Assembly (NCBI RefSeq): GCF_024679245.1
Contig: NC_090179.1
Coordinates: 4,841,320 to 4,905,319 of the forward strand
DNA length: 64,000 bases
Reading direction: 5' to 3'
Source of the DNA: Pseudorasbora parva
Taxonomy: Eukaryota; Chordata; Actinopteri; Cypriniformes; Gobionidae
The translations under genes and the position numbers were made by a program. The stretch's first letter is position 1; every line of letters starts with the position of its first letter. Positions 23,330-33,681 of the stretch are shown here, in pieces. The notes under the pieces are model-generated. The model was not told where the DNA came from, ran no database searches, and saw nothing but the letters and a program-made list of their open reading frames with translations.

Positions 23330-24069
23330 ACAACCTGATCGTCAGGTTCCTGAGGGGCGCGAGGAGATTAAATCCACCTCACCCCCCCTCTATACCCTCT
23401 TGGGACCTTTCTCTGGTGCTTAGTGCACTTCAGAGACCTCCCTTTGAGCCTTTGCAATCAGTGGAGTTAAAAATTCTGTCTTTGAAGACAGTACTCCTGG
23501 TTGCATTGGCCTCTATCAAGAGGGTAGGGGACCTGCAGGCATTTTCGGTCGATGAATCGTGCCTGGAATTCGGGCCGGACTACTCTCACGTTGTCCTGAG
23601 ACCCCGGCCCGGATACGTGCCCAAGGTTCCCACCACTCCCTTCCGGGACCAGGTGGTGAGCCTGCAAGCGCTGCCTTTGGAGGAGGCAGACCCAGCCCTG
23701 GCTTTTCTCTGTCCTGTCCGAGCTCTTTGGACGTATGTGGACAGAACGCAAAGCTTTAGGACCTCAGAACAGCTCTTCGTCTGTTACGGAGGACAGCAGA
23801 AGGGAAAGGCTGTCTCCAAACAGAGGATGGCCCACTGGATAGTGGATGCCATCTTCTCGGCGTATGAGTCCCAAGACGTGCCCTGCCCACTCGGGATTAG
23901 GGCCCACTCCTCCAGGGGTGTAGCCTCTTCCTGGGCGCTGGCTTGTGGCGCCTCGCTGACCGATATTTATAGAGCTGCGGGCTGGGCGACACCCAACACG
24001 TTCGCTAGATTTTATAGCCTACGTGTAGACCTGGTATCTTCTCGTGTATTCACTCCTCTGAGTCGGTAG
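23330..24069 (+). CDS. DIRS tyrosine recombinase, intact C-terminal catalytic domain
   Basis: This is the surviving coding part of DIRS element 2. Catalytic features are all in one frame: first Arg in ASIKRVGDLQ (near 23515), HxxR in RAHSSRGVA (near 23907) and nucleophile Tyr in RFYSL (near 24010). The stop is at 24067-24069. The frame is artificially open upstream through the AC repeat and the terminal repeat to 22990, so no native N-terminus or core-binding domain exists. In a complete element this enzyme integrates the circular cDNA. The domain is free of stops and frameshifts, unlike the recombinase of the other DIRS copy. Confidence 0.82.
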
Positions 24070-24399
24070 CACCGAAGTGCCCGTTCTAGTTTCGGCTTGC
24101 TGCGCCACTCCCTTCCCCATGGAACAGATATGTGCACTTATATGATCCAGTCGAGTTTCCCAGTATGGCGAACCCTGTCGAGTCCTCCGCAACTCTCGGA
24201 AGTCAGACGTGGCGGAGCGTCTGATGCCAGGTCTAACACTCATATGCAGTGTGGAACTTGTGTTAGGCTGGGTTCCATATGTAGTGACCCCCACGGTGGT
24301 CCCATATATATATATGAGATATATATATTGAGGCAACGTGGGGGAGAGGACGCTGGCGTCGTCTGTTCGCCGCTTCTCCACCCACAAATCATGTTACTG

Positions 24400-25236
24400 T
24401 ACTATTAGATTTACATTTTATTTTATTTCCTTATGTTTGTGACTAGTCTAACAGTCAGAGCTACAATTGGGGCTGTTGCTGATTGCTGGCAGCCACTGAG
24501 AGGACGTTGTTCCTCGTTTCGCCGTTTTCCACCGCTTCTAATGTTTACGTTTGAATTGCTGCGGTTGGTTGGTTCTGGTTTGGAGGACATTTGATGTTTC
24601 TCGCCGCGACTGCTCACTGGTGGTCTCCCTTGGGCTTAAGCTGCATGGTGGCTGAAGTTTGCACCGGGCTAGCGTCATCTGGGCCATCGTAATCGGCGTC
24701 CGGCATGATGTTGGGATGTTCCGCTTCTCGGCTGCGCCGCTGTTCCGTCCTGCATTGCGGCCGTGGAGCGGCTTGGACTTCTGCGCCGACCCCGGTGTGT
24801 CCACAGAAGTCCCCGGAAAAATGTTCTGCCTCCTGCATGGTGCTGCGGCGATCCCCATCGTTTGAATCGTCACGAAGACCCATCATCTGGTCTTCAGCTG
24901 TCCTGCCCCGGCAATATCATCAGGACACACTGCCGCTGGGAGAAATTTAAAACATGGAGTGGACCACAGTGTGCTGCGGAGCTAACAGAGACTTCCACCA
25001 TCAGCTGTTTTCTGTTCACCATCAGCTCTGTTTCTGTTCACCATCAGCTCTGTTTCTGTTCACCATCAGCTCTGTTTCTGTTCTGTTTTCTGTGTTGGTT
25101 GATTGTTCGTAGTATTCTATATTTTTACTTTTTATTCATTTTTTGTGTTATCCCCCCCCCCCTTTGTTGCACTTTGAGATTCTTCGGAATGAAAAGTGCA
25201 TTATAAATAAAATCTATTATTATTATTATTATTATA
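24400..25236 (+). mobile_element. 5'-truncated LINE 3' end inserted in DIRS-2
   Basis: About 0.8 kb of noncoding sequence ends with 'gaaaagtgcattataaataaa' and an ATT microsatellite (about 25217-25236), a non-LTR 3' terminus. It lies between the DIRS recombinase and the DIRS complementary region. There is no RT coding part. A Rex1/CR1-group origin is my guess from the tail. Confidence 0.65.
25008..25085 (+). repeat. 22-bp minisatellite in the LINE 3' region
   Basis: The unit 'tctgttcaccatcagctctgtt' is repeated about three and a half times with almost no change. Confidence 0.9.
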
Positions 25237-25599
25237 TGTGTATTCTCCACGGTATGGCGAGCCCGTGTCTTTCCCTTTGGCAGAGTCCGCTCTTCCGTCT
25301 CAGTTCGGTGACTGTCCCCCCCTCATTTGGGCCGGGGCCACCCCTGGGACTCCCGTATGTACCACTGCCCACAGCCAGTCCATACGTGTAAATTCCACAT
25401 GTTATCTCCTTCGGGGGAGTGTGGCTTCCGCAGCGGCCTCCAGGGGCACGCTTTCCCAGCGTTATCCAATAGTCCACTGTTTGGGTCTTGTGGGATAGCA
25501 GTACGGCTCTCCCTGCAGGAAATTCCCCGCCCGCTGAGACGGGGTCCGAGGGACTCCGGCAGGGCGCTGGAAGTGGTAGTAACTGCCGTATTCCATAGG

Positions 25600-25713
25600 G
25601 ATCCCCATTCGTTGGTCTAGTACTGACGTACGTCGAATATGACCGACTGAAGGGGAACGTCTCGGTTACGTATGTAACCCTCGTTCCCTGAAGGAGGGAA
25701 CGGAGACGTACGT
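25600..25713. repeat. DIRS-2 internal complementary region
   Basis: 25600-25655 is the complement of the outer left end, ending in gaccgactgaagggg (complement of 22943-22957). 25656-25713, starting aacgtctcggttacgtatgt, is the complement of the outer right end (25930-25990). The join is direct, so the block equals the complement of a head-to-tail end junction, as the rolling-circle model for DIRS predicts. Confidence 0.87.
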
Positions 25714-25778
25714 CCCGTCGCCACGGTTGCTGTACCATCACTGTAGTTCGAGCCTTGGTTCGGCTCCTCAGTAAAAAA

Positions 25779-25990
25779 CAATGGTGCATGGTGAGAGCTT
25801 CCACTTTATACCCACGCAGCGGGCGGGGTGTGATATGCAAAGCACGCACGCCAATGTCCATTGGCCCGTTTTCTAAATCTCGAAGCTGATAGGGGCTCCC
25901 AGAAGTGATCCCCATTTGTCGGTCTAGTTCTGACATATGTCTCCGTTTCCTCCTTCAGGGAATGAGGGTTACATACGTAACTGAGACGTT
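25779..25990 (-). repeat. DIRS-2 right inverted terminal repeat and outer end
   Basis: 25779-25927 is the complement of 22981-23120. The outer part, 25930-25990, carries the right-end motif shared with the other DIRS element (ttacatacgtaactgagacgtt). Confidence 0.82.
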
Positions 25991-26157
25991 TTTGTGTGTT
26001 ATAAACTTTGTCAGCGTGTTGACTGTATATTGTGGTGTCAGTAGAATTGGAAATCTGCAAATTTGTTTCAATGAGGAATTGTGATTTGGGGTTATTAAAT
26101 ATACGCGCTGCTCTTCACTAAAAAAACACAACTGAATCCCTAAATTTAATATGTTAT

Positions 26158-26334
26158 GGGTGCTTCTCAATATCCCTCCTCGTTTCCTCGCTCCTCCGTC
26201 CTACATCCTATGATCCGGAAACCTCAGCCATCTTGTAGTAGATCTCAGTTCTCTAATTGCACCGTGAAGAGGCGAGGATGGAGCAGTGAGGAGGCTTCCT
26301 GAGGAGTCATGAGCGAGGATACACAGGAGTATCC
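26158..26334 (+). repeat. Left terminal inverted repeat of the two-gene transposon
   Basis: It is complementary to 33682-33859 over its whole length with scattered differences, from gggtgcttctcaatatcc to acaggagtatcc. Confidence 0.85.
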
Positions 26335-28180
26335 GACGTGTTCTAGGGGCGAGAACACGTCGGCGAATTCCGCCTGTAATTTTGATAAATCAGTGAGTTG
26401 GGAAGGTGAGAGATGATCTCCACCAGGGGCCAGCGCGACCGATTGTGCTTTGATGCTCGCTTCTGGCCCGAGATCATCCTCTCCCCCGATCACCGTTGCC
26501 AACAACACTGATTCCACCTCATTCCATTTTTTAAGCAGGTTGAGGTGGTATATTTGACGCGCCCCGTTCCTATCGGATCGTATCACTTCATAATCGAGAT
26601 CTCCGATCTGTCGTGCAACCTCAAACGGCCCCTGCCACTTCGACATTAATTTCGAGCTCGACGTAGGGAGTAATACGAGCACTTTCTCTCCCGGTGTGAA
26701 TTTGCGTAGCTTCGTACCCCTGTTATATGACCGGCTCTGGCGGTCCTGGGCTTGTAACAAATTCTCCCTGGATAGCCGCCCCAAGGTGTGGAGTTTTGTT
26801 CGCAAGTCCAGCACATATTGAATTTCATTTTTCGCCAAAGAAGGTCCCTCCTCCGAAGTTTCTCGCAGGACGTCCAGCACCCCCTGTGGCTGGCGCCCGT
26901 AGAGAAGCTCGAAGGGGGAAAACCCCGTGGAGGCTCGGGGAACCTCCCGCACGGCAAATAAGAGGGGTTCTAACCACCGATCCCAATTTTTGTCGTCTTC
27001 CTGCACGAACTTACGGATCATGGATTTAAGGGTGCGATTAAACCGTTCGACCAAGCCGTCTGTTTGTGGGTGATAAACGCTTGTTCGAATGGACTTAATG
27101 TCCAATAATCCGTATAGTTCGCTTAACGTACGTGACATAAACGCCGTGCCTTGATCAGTGAGGATTTCTTTTGGAATCCCCACCCGGGAGATTAGTCGAA
27201 ACAGTGCGTCCGCAACACTCTTCGCGGAGATGTTGCAGAGGGCCACTGCTTCCGGATATCGTGTTGCGTAGTCCACGATGACTAACGCAAAACGATGGCC
27301 GCGTGCGGATCGCTCTAATGGCCCGATGAGGTCCATCGCAATTCTCTCGAAGGGGACCTGCATTAATGGAAGTGGGCGCAAAGGCGCTTTTGGGGCGGCC
27401 AGTGGATTCACCAACTGACATTCCGGACAAGACGCGCACCACCTGCGCACGTTGTCATGAATGCCTGGCCAAAAAAATCGGGTCATTAGGCGATTCAGCG
27501 TGGCCGCATGTCCCAGGTGGCCCGCCATCGGGTTAGAGTGAGCCGCCTGGAAAAGCATTTCCCGGCGGCTCTTTGGTACTAACAACTGGGTTGTATCTAA
27601 CTTTGTCTGAGTGTCTTGGGTCACTCAATACAACCAATCCTTTATTATGGCAAAATAAGGATAGGAGACAGGCAAGGCAGGTTGGAGAGACTGTCCGTCG
27701 ATAGATCGGACCTGTTGGAAGGCGTTTTTAAGGGTTTCATCTTGTGACTGCTCCAGAGGGAAGTCATCGCGGTCCGAGAGAATCAGTCTCTCGATCCCGC
27801 TCGGTTCCTCTGGAGCTGTCCCCAAGGGTCCCGTCTCAGTCTCCCCAAGCTGCACTCGCGCCGCCCCCCTCCTCGCCTTTTTCTCCCAAGCGGCATCCGC
27901 ACATAACGATCCCAATAAAGCAGGAAAGGCGGGCCAATTCGTCCCCAAAATTAGCGGATGCCGGAGGTGTGGACTAACCACCACCTCTACATTATGCTTT
28001 TGCCCCCGAAACTGTATCGTGACTGGGACAACCGGATATTCCACCACATCCCCGGGCACACACCGCACCTTAACCATGCGGCTTGTATCCAATGCCCCAG
28101 GCTGCATCAGGCTTTGATGGATCGAGGTTTGGTTACATCCTGAATCCACCAAGGCCTGATATGTCCCCCCTTGATACTCA
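26335..28180 (-). pseudogene. Gypsy pol: protease, integrase, start of RT
   Basis: The aspartic protease comes first, with active site LVDSGCNQTS near 28140 and ILGTNW near 27940. The integrase follows: an HHCC zinc finger with AGHLGH near 27530 and CASCPEC near 27440, and catalytic residues in MDLIGP (27335), LTDQGTAF (27155) and GLVERFNRT (27045), a DD35E set. Next come KWQGPFEV (near 26640) and the linker LQAEFADVFSP ahead of RT. A TGA at 27625-27627 lies in frame between protease and integrase; neighbouring-family sequence suggests an original CGA, an inference. The frame is otherwise open for about 1.3 kb. Confidence 0.87.
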
Positions 28181-29292
28181 CAGGAATTTGGTACTCTCCT
28201 GCTTGATCGGGGGTGGTCCGCTGTACGTCCGGGATCCGGATCATTGTCCCGATGTCCATCATAGGACATCTGTCCACAAAATGATCCGGATCACCGCACC
28301 GCCAGCAGGCCAGCCCAGGCCTACCCGCCGCCCCTGCGGGGTTGGAGAATGAGTGCGGGGAGGGCGTGGAACCAGAGCCATTGTCACCACCCGCCCCCAG
28401 CAGCCCCGCCCCCCTGGGCAGAGCCCGCGAACTCCCGTACGATCCAGGGCCCATCCCACCCCGGCCTCTGGGGGGAATGCGAGGAGGGCCCGGAGGGCGA
28501 GACCTAGGGAGAGGGACAGGGCGAGAGGGAGAGACAGAGGGGGGAGAGAGAGAGTGAGAGGTTTGAACGGGTTCGCCGACCCCCGGGCACGCCACCAGGT
28601 GGTCCTCCGCCAGGTTGATGGCCGTCTCCAGCGACGTGGGCCGGTGGCACTGGACCCACTCGGCAGTTTTCTTTGGGAGCCGAGCGATGAACTGCTCCAG
28701 CACCACCAGATCGACGATGTGGTCCACGTCGCTTCTGCCGGCCAGGTGCCATCTGCGGCACGAGTCCCGGAGCTGTTGGGCCATCGCGAAGGGTCGGCCG
28801 GCCGGCTTCTCCCCACTCCAGGGAGCGGAAACTCTGTCGGTGCTGCTCCGGGGAGTGGCCGACCCGCTGAAGGATGGCCTTCTTCAGGTCGTCATACTCG
28901 AGGAGGTTCGCCACCGGTGGCTGTTGTGCGGCCGCCTGGGCTTCCCCTGACAGAAGTGGTATGAGGCGCACCAGCCACTGTGCCCGGGGCCACCCGCAGG
29001 CCTCCACGGCCTTCTGAAATAAGTCAATAAAGGCCTCCGGGTCATCTTGTGGCCCCATCTTGTGGAGGGGCACGTGCCCCGGTGCGCTGGCCAGCCCGGC
29101 GGCCTCGGTGCGAACCTCCTGGTCAATCCAGCTCCGGAACCTCTCGCGGTCCTCTTGCTGGCCTTGGACGATGGCCGCGAAGCGGCGCTCTTGGTCCGCC
29201 CTAAGGTCCAGCATAGCCTGGTGTTGATCTTGATGGAGGGCCGCGAGGGATGTGATGATGTCCACAAATGGCGAGGCGGAGGGTGTCTGCAT
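28107..29292 (-). pseudogene. Gypsy gag with zinc knuckle, frameshifted
   Basis: The start ATG is at 29290-29292 (MQTPSASPFVDII). The coiled and capsid-like part contains PEAFIDLFQKAVE near 29010. The frame changes near 28795 and continues with FAMAQQLRDSC. A long Pro/Arg/Ser-rich segment (28370-28570) precedes one zinc knuckle, CWRCGDPDHFVDRC (CX2CX4HX4C) near 28300. Gag and protease seem to have been one frame; a homopolymer at about 28163 has six G (minus strand) where seven would keep the frame. The protein would form the particle and bind RNA. Confidence 0.83.
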
Positions 29293-29320
29293 GGCGGCGG
29301 CGCTGTCCTGCTTCCTTTTC

Positions 29321-29337
29321 CCGGGTTTTCGGCACCA
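29321..29337 (-). other. Gypsy primer binding site
   Basis: On the minus strand TGGTGCCGAAAACCCGG lies one base inside the LTR end. The leading TGG pairs with the CCA end of a tRNA. The specific tRNA is not determined. Confidence 0.75.
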
Positions 29338-29338
29338 G

Positions 29339-29726
29339 TGTAACAAAGTTCGTTTTGTGAGGAAGGAAGAGGACACGGCTGGAGAGTTGAAGAGGTCGGC
29401 TGGACGGTTGATGCAAGATTATTTATCTCTTTTACTGTCACAATCACACTCACTGGTGTGTATATTCTCTCAACTCAAACAATAACAATCACTTCCGGGT
29501 CGGCATATCCAGCTTCCGGTATCTCAGGGTCTGTGTCTCAGCATCAACCGTCCGTCTCTCTCTCTCCCTGGTCTCTGGTTCCACCGGTGTTTTATACCCT
29601 CTCCGCGCTCATTACTGGAACAAGAGACAGGTGTTATTAATCTGCGTCCAACCCACTCACTTACCGCTCGTCCCGCGGCTCTCTCTCCCGCTGCAGACCT
29701 CGCTGAACCACGCCCCCCTTGCCACA
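29339..29726 (-). repeat. Gypsy 5' LTR
   Basis: In minus orientation this 388-bp repeat begins TGTGGCAAGG and ends GTTACA (TG..CA). A TATA box (ggtataaaac) lies near 29590-29598. The sequence runs into the primer binding site and gag. The opposite LTR is absent because of truncation. Confidence 0.83.
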
Positions 29727-29943
29727 GTAATATACCTCCCAGTTGTGGTCATCTCTTCCTGTGACTTTATACAACATTTAGATATATCTTAATACCTATG
29801 TACTATTTGAAAAGAGATTCCGTGTTTTAGGATTAGATTATCTTTGTGCACAGCATACTCATTAGAACACACATTACAAATATTACAATTATGCTTATTT
29901 TGTTCTTTGACTGTATGGTCTGATTACAAGATTTGTATTTTAG

Positions 29944-30990
29944 AAACTTTGGAGCAGTGTCCTTCACCATGTCACAAATGAGCACGAATGGTACCTTGGT
30001 CACTGCATGCACGATAGCCTGCCAGAAATCAAAGACAAGCAATGGCTGGAGAGTGGTTCTCCAAAGGCACTGGAAGAGATAGTCCTCAAAAAGAGGTGGC
30101 TCAGAAATGTCCACCGATATCTACCTTTCAGGTAACTTTTGTAAGCACCTTCATGTCTGTTTTAAAATGGAGATCAGGTTGTCAGTAGTCATCATTGTGA
30201 TCAATGTTTTGAACACTACTCAAAATATGAATATAGGCTAATTTGATTCTCCAGATCAACCTGTCAGCTGGAATCATTCCACAACCACTTGCTGATGTAC
30301 GCCAGCAAGCGGTTCAGCTTCTCACCACTTTTCTATGAGGCAAGAACTCTCCTGGCAGCGCTGGATTATAACCACCATAAAGATCGACCACCAGTGCTCA
30401 ACAAAAATGGCCAAAAGATGTAAGATCAACAAAATGCATTTGCAATCACTCACAGAATTTGCTGTGGAAGTTTCTGCATTGTACTCCAAGTTTTTCTTAA
30501 CCCATATATTGTTGCAGACCCTGTTGTGTAAAGCCTATTTTCATTATAGCTTTCGCAGACAGTTCCAGAAGAAAACTGGTAGATGGACTGTATATGCCTT
30601 GAAGATGACAAAAGACTACAGTTACATTCCTGATCTACAAGCAGCAATTGTGCGTGCAAGACTCCAAGCTGATGTGGGGATGCCAAGGCGTAGGGTTCCA
30701 AGGCCGGAGGACCCCCGGACACTAGGCCTCCTTCCAAGTGTCCCACCTCCATCTATTGACAGCATTTTGGAGTCACATGTCAGTAGAGGCATAGGTTTGT
30801 ACAGCAAAAACAGTTACAAATTTAGTAGTACACATTCTGAGCTAATAAATCTGTTATGGGATATGGAATTTATGAAAGTTGGTATAATAACTGTCTATCT
30901 GATTTACTGCTGTTTTTTATTCATTTTCATCTGATTACAATGCTTTTTGTTTCTTTTCTACAAAGGAGCAAGCTCTACACTGCCAGAGTC
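29944..30990 (+). CDS. C-terminal exons of a transposase-like gene
   Basis: Three exons fit perfectly: 29944-30131, 30255-30419 and 30550 onward, each bounded by AG and GT, with the reading frame kept across both joins and no stop. The protein reads KLWSSVLHHVTNEHEW ... HRYLPFR, then STCQLESFHNHLL with LLAALDYNHHKDRP, then RQFQKKTGRWTVYALK ... DYSYIPDLQAAIV. The 'ESFH ... LAAL.xNHxxxR' pattern is common in fish transposon proteins and resembles the end of a DDE transposase. The third exon is open to 30932-30934; a further exon after an AG near 30965 (SKLYTARVKRRALS) is possible. Upstream exons are missing, next to the Gypsy insertion. Function as transposase is inferred from context. Confidence 0.6.
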
Positions 30991-31499
30991 AAGAGACGAG
31001 CACTAAGCTAAAATCTCAGCAATTTAAACCCCAGAGTTCAGAAGTTGACATTCAACTGAGCCAGCCATACTATTTTTGTTGTTTAAAAATAAACTGTAAC
31101 TTGATGCATATACCTCAAAATGTATGTGAATGTTCTACCTCAGAAAAGTACTCAAATATGTACATACATTTTAAGTAAAGTCCAATTTTTTAAAGACAAA
31201 CAAATTTTTCTTTGTAATATAAATAAATCATTCAAAAATTCTGTGTTTTTTATATATATATTTACGCTGTCACTGATAAACAGGTTCTTATGAAGAATGC
31301 AGCATAGAACAATATATTCTATATATTATTTTTTATAGAAAAATAATAAACGTGAGGGTGGCAAACAAAACTGTGGCAGAAGTAATAGAACATTTAAAAT
31401 GACAAATTAACAATTAAATAAATAAATATAAATAACAACTAAAAAAAATCCTTTGAACATAAATACCCGTCTTTAGGACAACATAAGGGCAGCATGCTT

Positions 31500-32445
31500 C
31501 TATAACACAGCAGCAATCAATCCCGTGTACTGCCCATTTGGATCAGGGAATTTATCGCGTATTCTGCGCACACAGCAACTAGGGATGACAACACGGTTTC
31601 CTGCCCCAAGCGAACCACACTGCCACAAGATGAAATTTCGGTAAGCTGCATAGCGGTATTCCCGGTTGTCATCCCCGGGTTCCTGTGTGTCATGGAGGGC
31701 ATATATGTCGTTTCTTAGACGGCGGGACAGGCGCAATATGTGCTCATCCAAAATGTATAATGACATGTGGGGCAAAATGCTTACACATGTGCCCTCTGTC
31801 ATGCCACAACATTTATTTTCCATATCCGATGGCATTTCAATACATTTTGTACAGGAACACCATCGAGGTACGTCCGGCAATTGTTGTTCCTCTTGATGAG
31901 CAGGAGGTTGGAGGACATCAAAGATGAGACCTGGCTCTCTGTTCATGACTCTAAGCAAGAGTTCTCGAGCTTCAGCCACATTCATGTTCTCTATAACATC
32001 CTGAGAAAGCACATCATAAATGTTAATGACAAACACAGAATCTATTTTGGAAACTTTAAAGTATGTCCATACTCACTTGTGTCATCAACCTCCTGTCCTC
32101 TTACAGCCTAGACACCCTCACTCTGTCCTCTTCACAAAGTCCAGATGATGCAGCGTTTCTTCTCCCTCTAGCTGCCTGTCTTCCCCTTGTTGCTCTTCTC
32201 CGTCTACTGGCTTGTCGTCCTCTTGATGCACTGCTGAGGTCCACAACTGGAGTTGTTTCTTCCACTCTATAAGCTCTTCCCATCCCTTTTGCTCTTCCTG
32301 TCCCTTTTCTTTTTCCTCTGTCCACACCCTTTGCTCTGCTCTGTGATGTTTCATGCCAGCTCTTTTCAGGAGGAATCCAGGTATCATCATTGGACATGGA
32401 TACTTCAAGTGAGGATCCATCTGTGTCTCTCTGAAACATGGTCAA
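31500..32445 (-). CDS. P2X7-ballast-like zinc-binding protein carried by a transposon
   Basis: The main exon (31500-32000, minus strand) follows a 'tttctcag' acceptor. It encodes DVIENMNVAEARELLLRV and then a Cys-rich domain: RWCSCTKC, NKCCGMTEGTC, RYAAYRNFILWQCGS, PSCCVRRIRDKFP and GQYTG near the C-terminus. These motifs in this order match the intracellular C-terminal 'ballast' domain of the P2X7 receptor, which binds zinc. There is no P2X channel part. An upstream open region (32105-32445, starting MTMFQRDTDG) encodes a very basic RGR/RRR segment and ends near a GTAAGA donor, but its phase does not fit the main exon, so the splice is unresolved. Its role in the transposon is unknown. Confidence 0.72.
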
Positions 32446-33681
32446 TAGTCATAGTCAACAAAAGCAAATTGTTACAACAATTGTACATACAGATATGATA
32501 TGACAACTGACAATATTTATATGAAAGGTATATAAACGTGAAAAACAATGTTTTAATGTTTTTGCTGTTATACTGTATAATCCTACATCACACTAAAATT
32601 GCATTCAGCATGCTTAATTTTATTTTTTCCAAATTGCATTTGGTACGAGTAATGTTTATGCATGTAGTGCAGTAAAAAGTATAACATTATGCTTTGGAAT
32701 GTAGTGAACTAAAACGGTGATAAAGCACATTTACTTAAAATATGTACTTGAGTAGTAACTAAAAATACTTCACTACTGTCTGTCTCTGTGTTTATGTAAG
32801 GATAGTGTCATTGCATTTGGATTGTGAATCGTTGATTGACATTGTCATGTCTTGTGGTAAATAAAGTTATATTATAACCTGCCTTATATTAATCAGTGTT
32901 TTTGCAAATTATGTGGATACGTTTAAATATACCTTTTACTACGATTGTTTTGAACAAAAAAAACTGCACAGTGTTATCACACCATTGAATTCGAGAAATA
33001 CAGTAACATCTATGACAACTAATTTAGTATTAAACCTTACTTTACTTGCGGCTAATTCCTTATAGTTAAAGAAAATCATGTCATCAAACGAAACATTTAT
33101 AAAACTATTACTTTAACTCATCTGTGAGCATGATTTCTGATTCCCGTCTGATTGATTACCATCAGTGGTGGAGTTAAAGACGACAGATCCCATCATTCAA
33201 CGCTCCTTCACATCGTCATCGAGCTAAGACGTTACTGTTGTTTTGAATGTACGCCCTCTAGTGGCGAAAAAAAGTTACATAGTATACCTTTAACGTCACT
33301 TTAAAGTGGCGTAAGTTAATGATGACTCTGCACCGCTGGATTCTTGAACATTAGAGATAACTATTTATATTGTAGCTTCAGCCTCCACATTTGTCCATAT
33401 TGTAATTAATATTACCAGTTATTATTAACAACAAATTCCAGTTATTAACTGCTTTTTATTCATTGTATAGTACTAGTTTCTGTTTGGTTCTCTATTTTTT
33501 TTTTCTTTCATTTTGTTGTGCTTTGATATAATTCTGCAACTGTCAGGTGTTGTTATTTGACAAACATTTTTGTCTTGTACATGTAAACATAATAATACTA
33601 TTGAATAAACTGTGGCACGATGTGAAGGAGGAGGATAATTAATGCTTGCGTCAAATTTAGTCGATAAAACACTTTTGCAAA
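32446..33681. other. Noncoding inner part of the two-gene transposon
   Basis: AT-rich. No open frame of interest. 'gccctctagtggcgaaaaaaagttacatagtataccttta' at about 33250-33291 resembles the end of a common fish MITE, possibly another nested insertion. Confidence 0.4.

Larger units (their letters stand above)
22943..25990 (+). mobile_element. DIRS-like element 2, internally deleted, with complete end structure
   Basis: The left end starts CCCCTTCAGTCGGTCA and the right end finishes with GAGACGTT. Inverted terminal repeats lie at 22981-23120 and 25779-25927, and an internal complementary region at 25600-25713. Between the left repeat and the recombinase nearly everything is deleted, including gag, RT and RNase H; only the recombinase C-terminal domain remains. 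A LINE 3' end (24400-25236) is inserted between the recombinase gene and the complementary region. The copy keeps the DNA sites needed for mobilisation but would depend on another element for proteins. Confidence 0.85.
26335..29726 (-). mobile_element. Ty3/Gypsy element, Gmr1-like order, 3'-truncated
   Basis: In minus orientation it has a 5' LTR (29339-29726), a primer binding site, gag, protease, integrase and a linker entering RT, where it stops at 26335. The missing part is most of RT, RNase H and the 3' LTR. Integrase precedes RT, as in Gmr1-like Gypsy elements. The break is joined to the transposon's left inverted repeat. Next to the break is a 10-bp perfect inverted repeat (gacgtgttct / agaacacgtc, 26335-26344 and 26352-26361). 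Lesions include one stop and at least two frameshifts. Confidence 0.87.

Noticed and set aside
28342..29343. Plus-strand open frames up to 203 codons opposite the Gypsy gag
   Set aside because: Antisense shadows of the GC-rich gag; the minus strand has the zinc knuckle and the capsid-like sequence.
31500..32000. A genuine P2X7 receptor gene
   Set aside because: Only the C-terminal ballast-like domain is present; there are no channel exons or membrane segments, and it lies between transposon ends.
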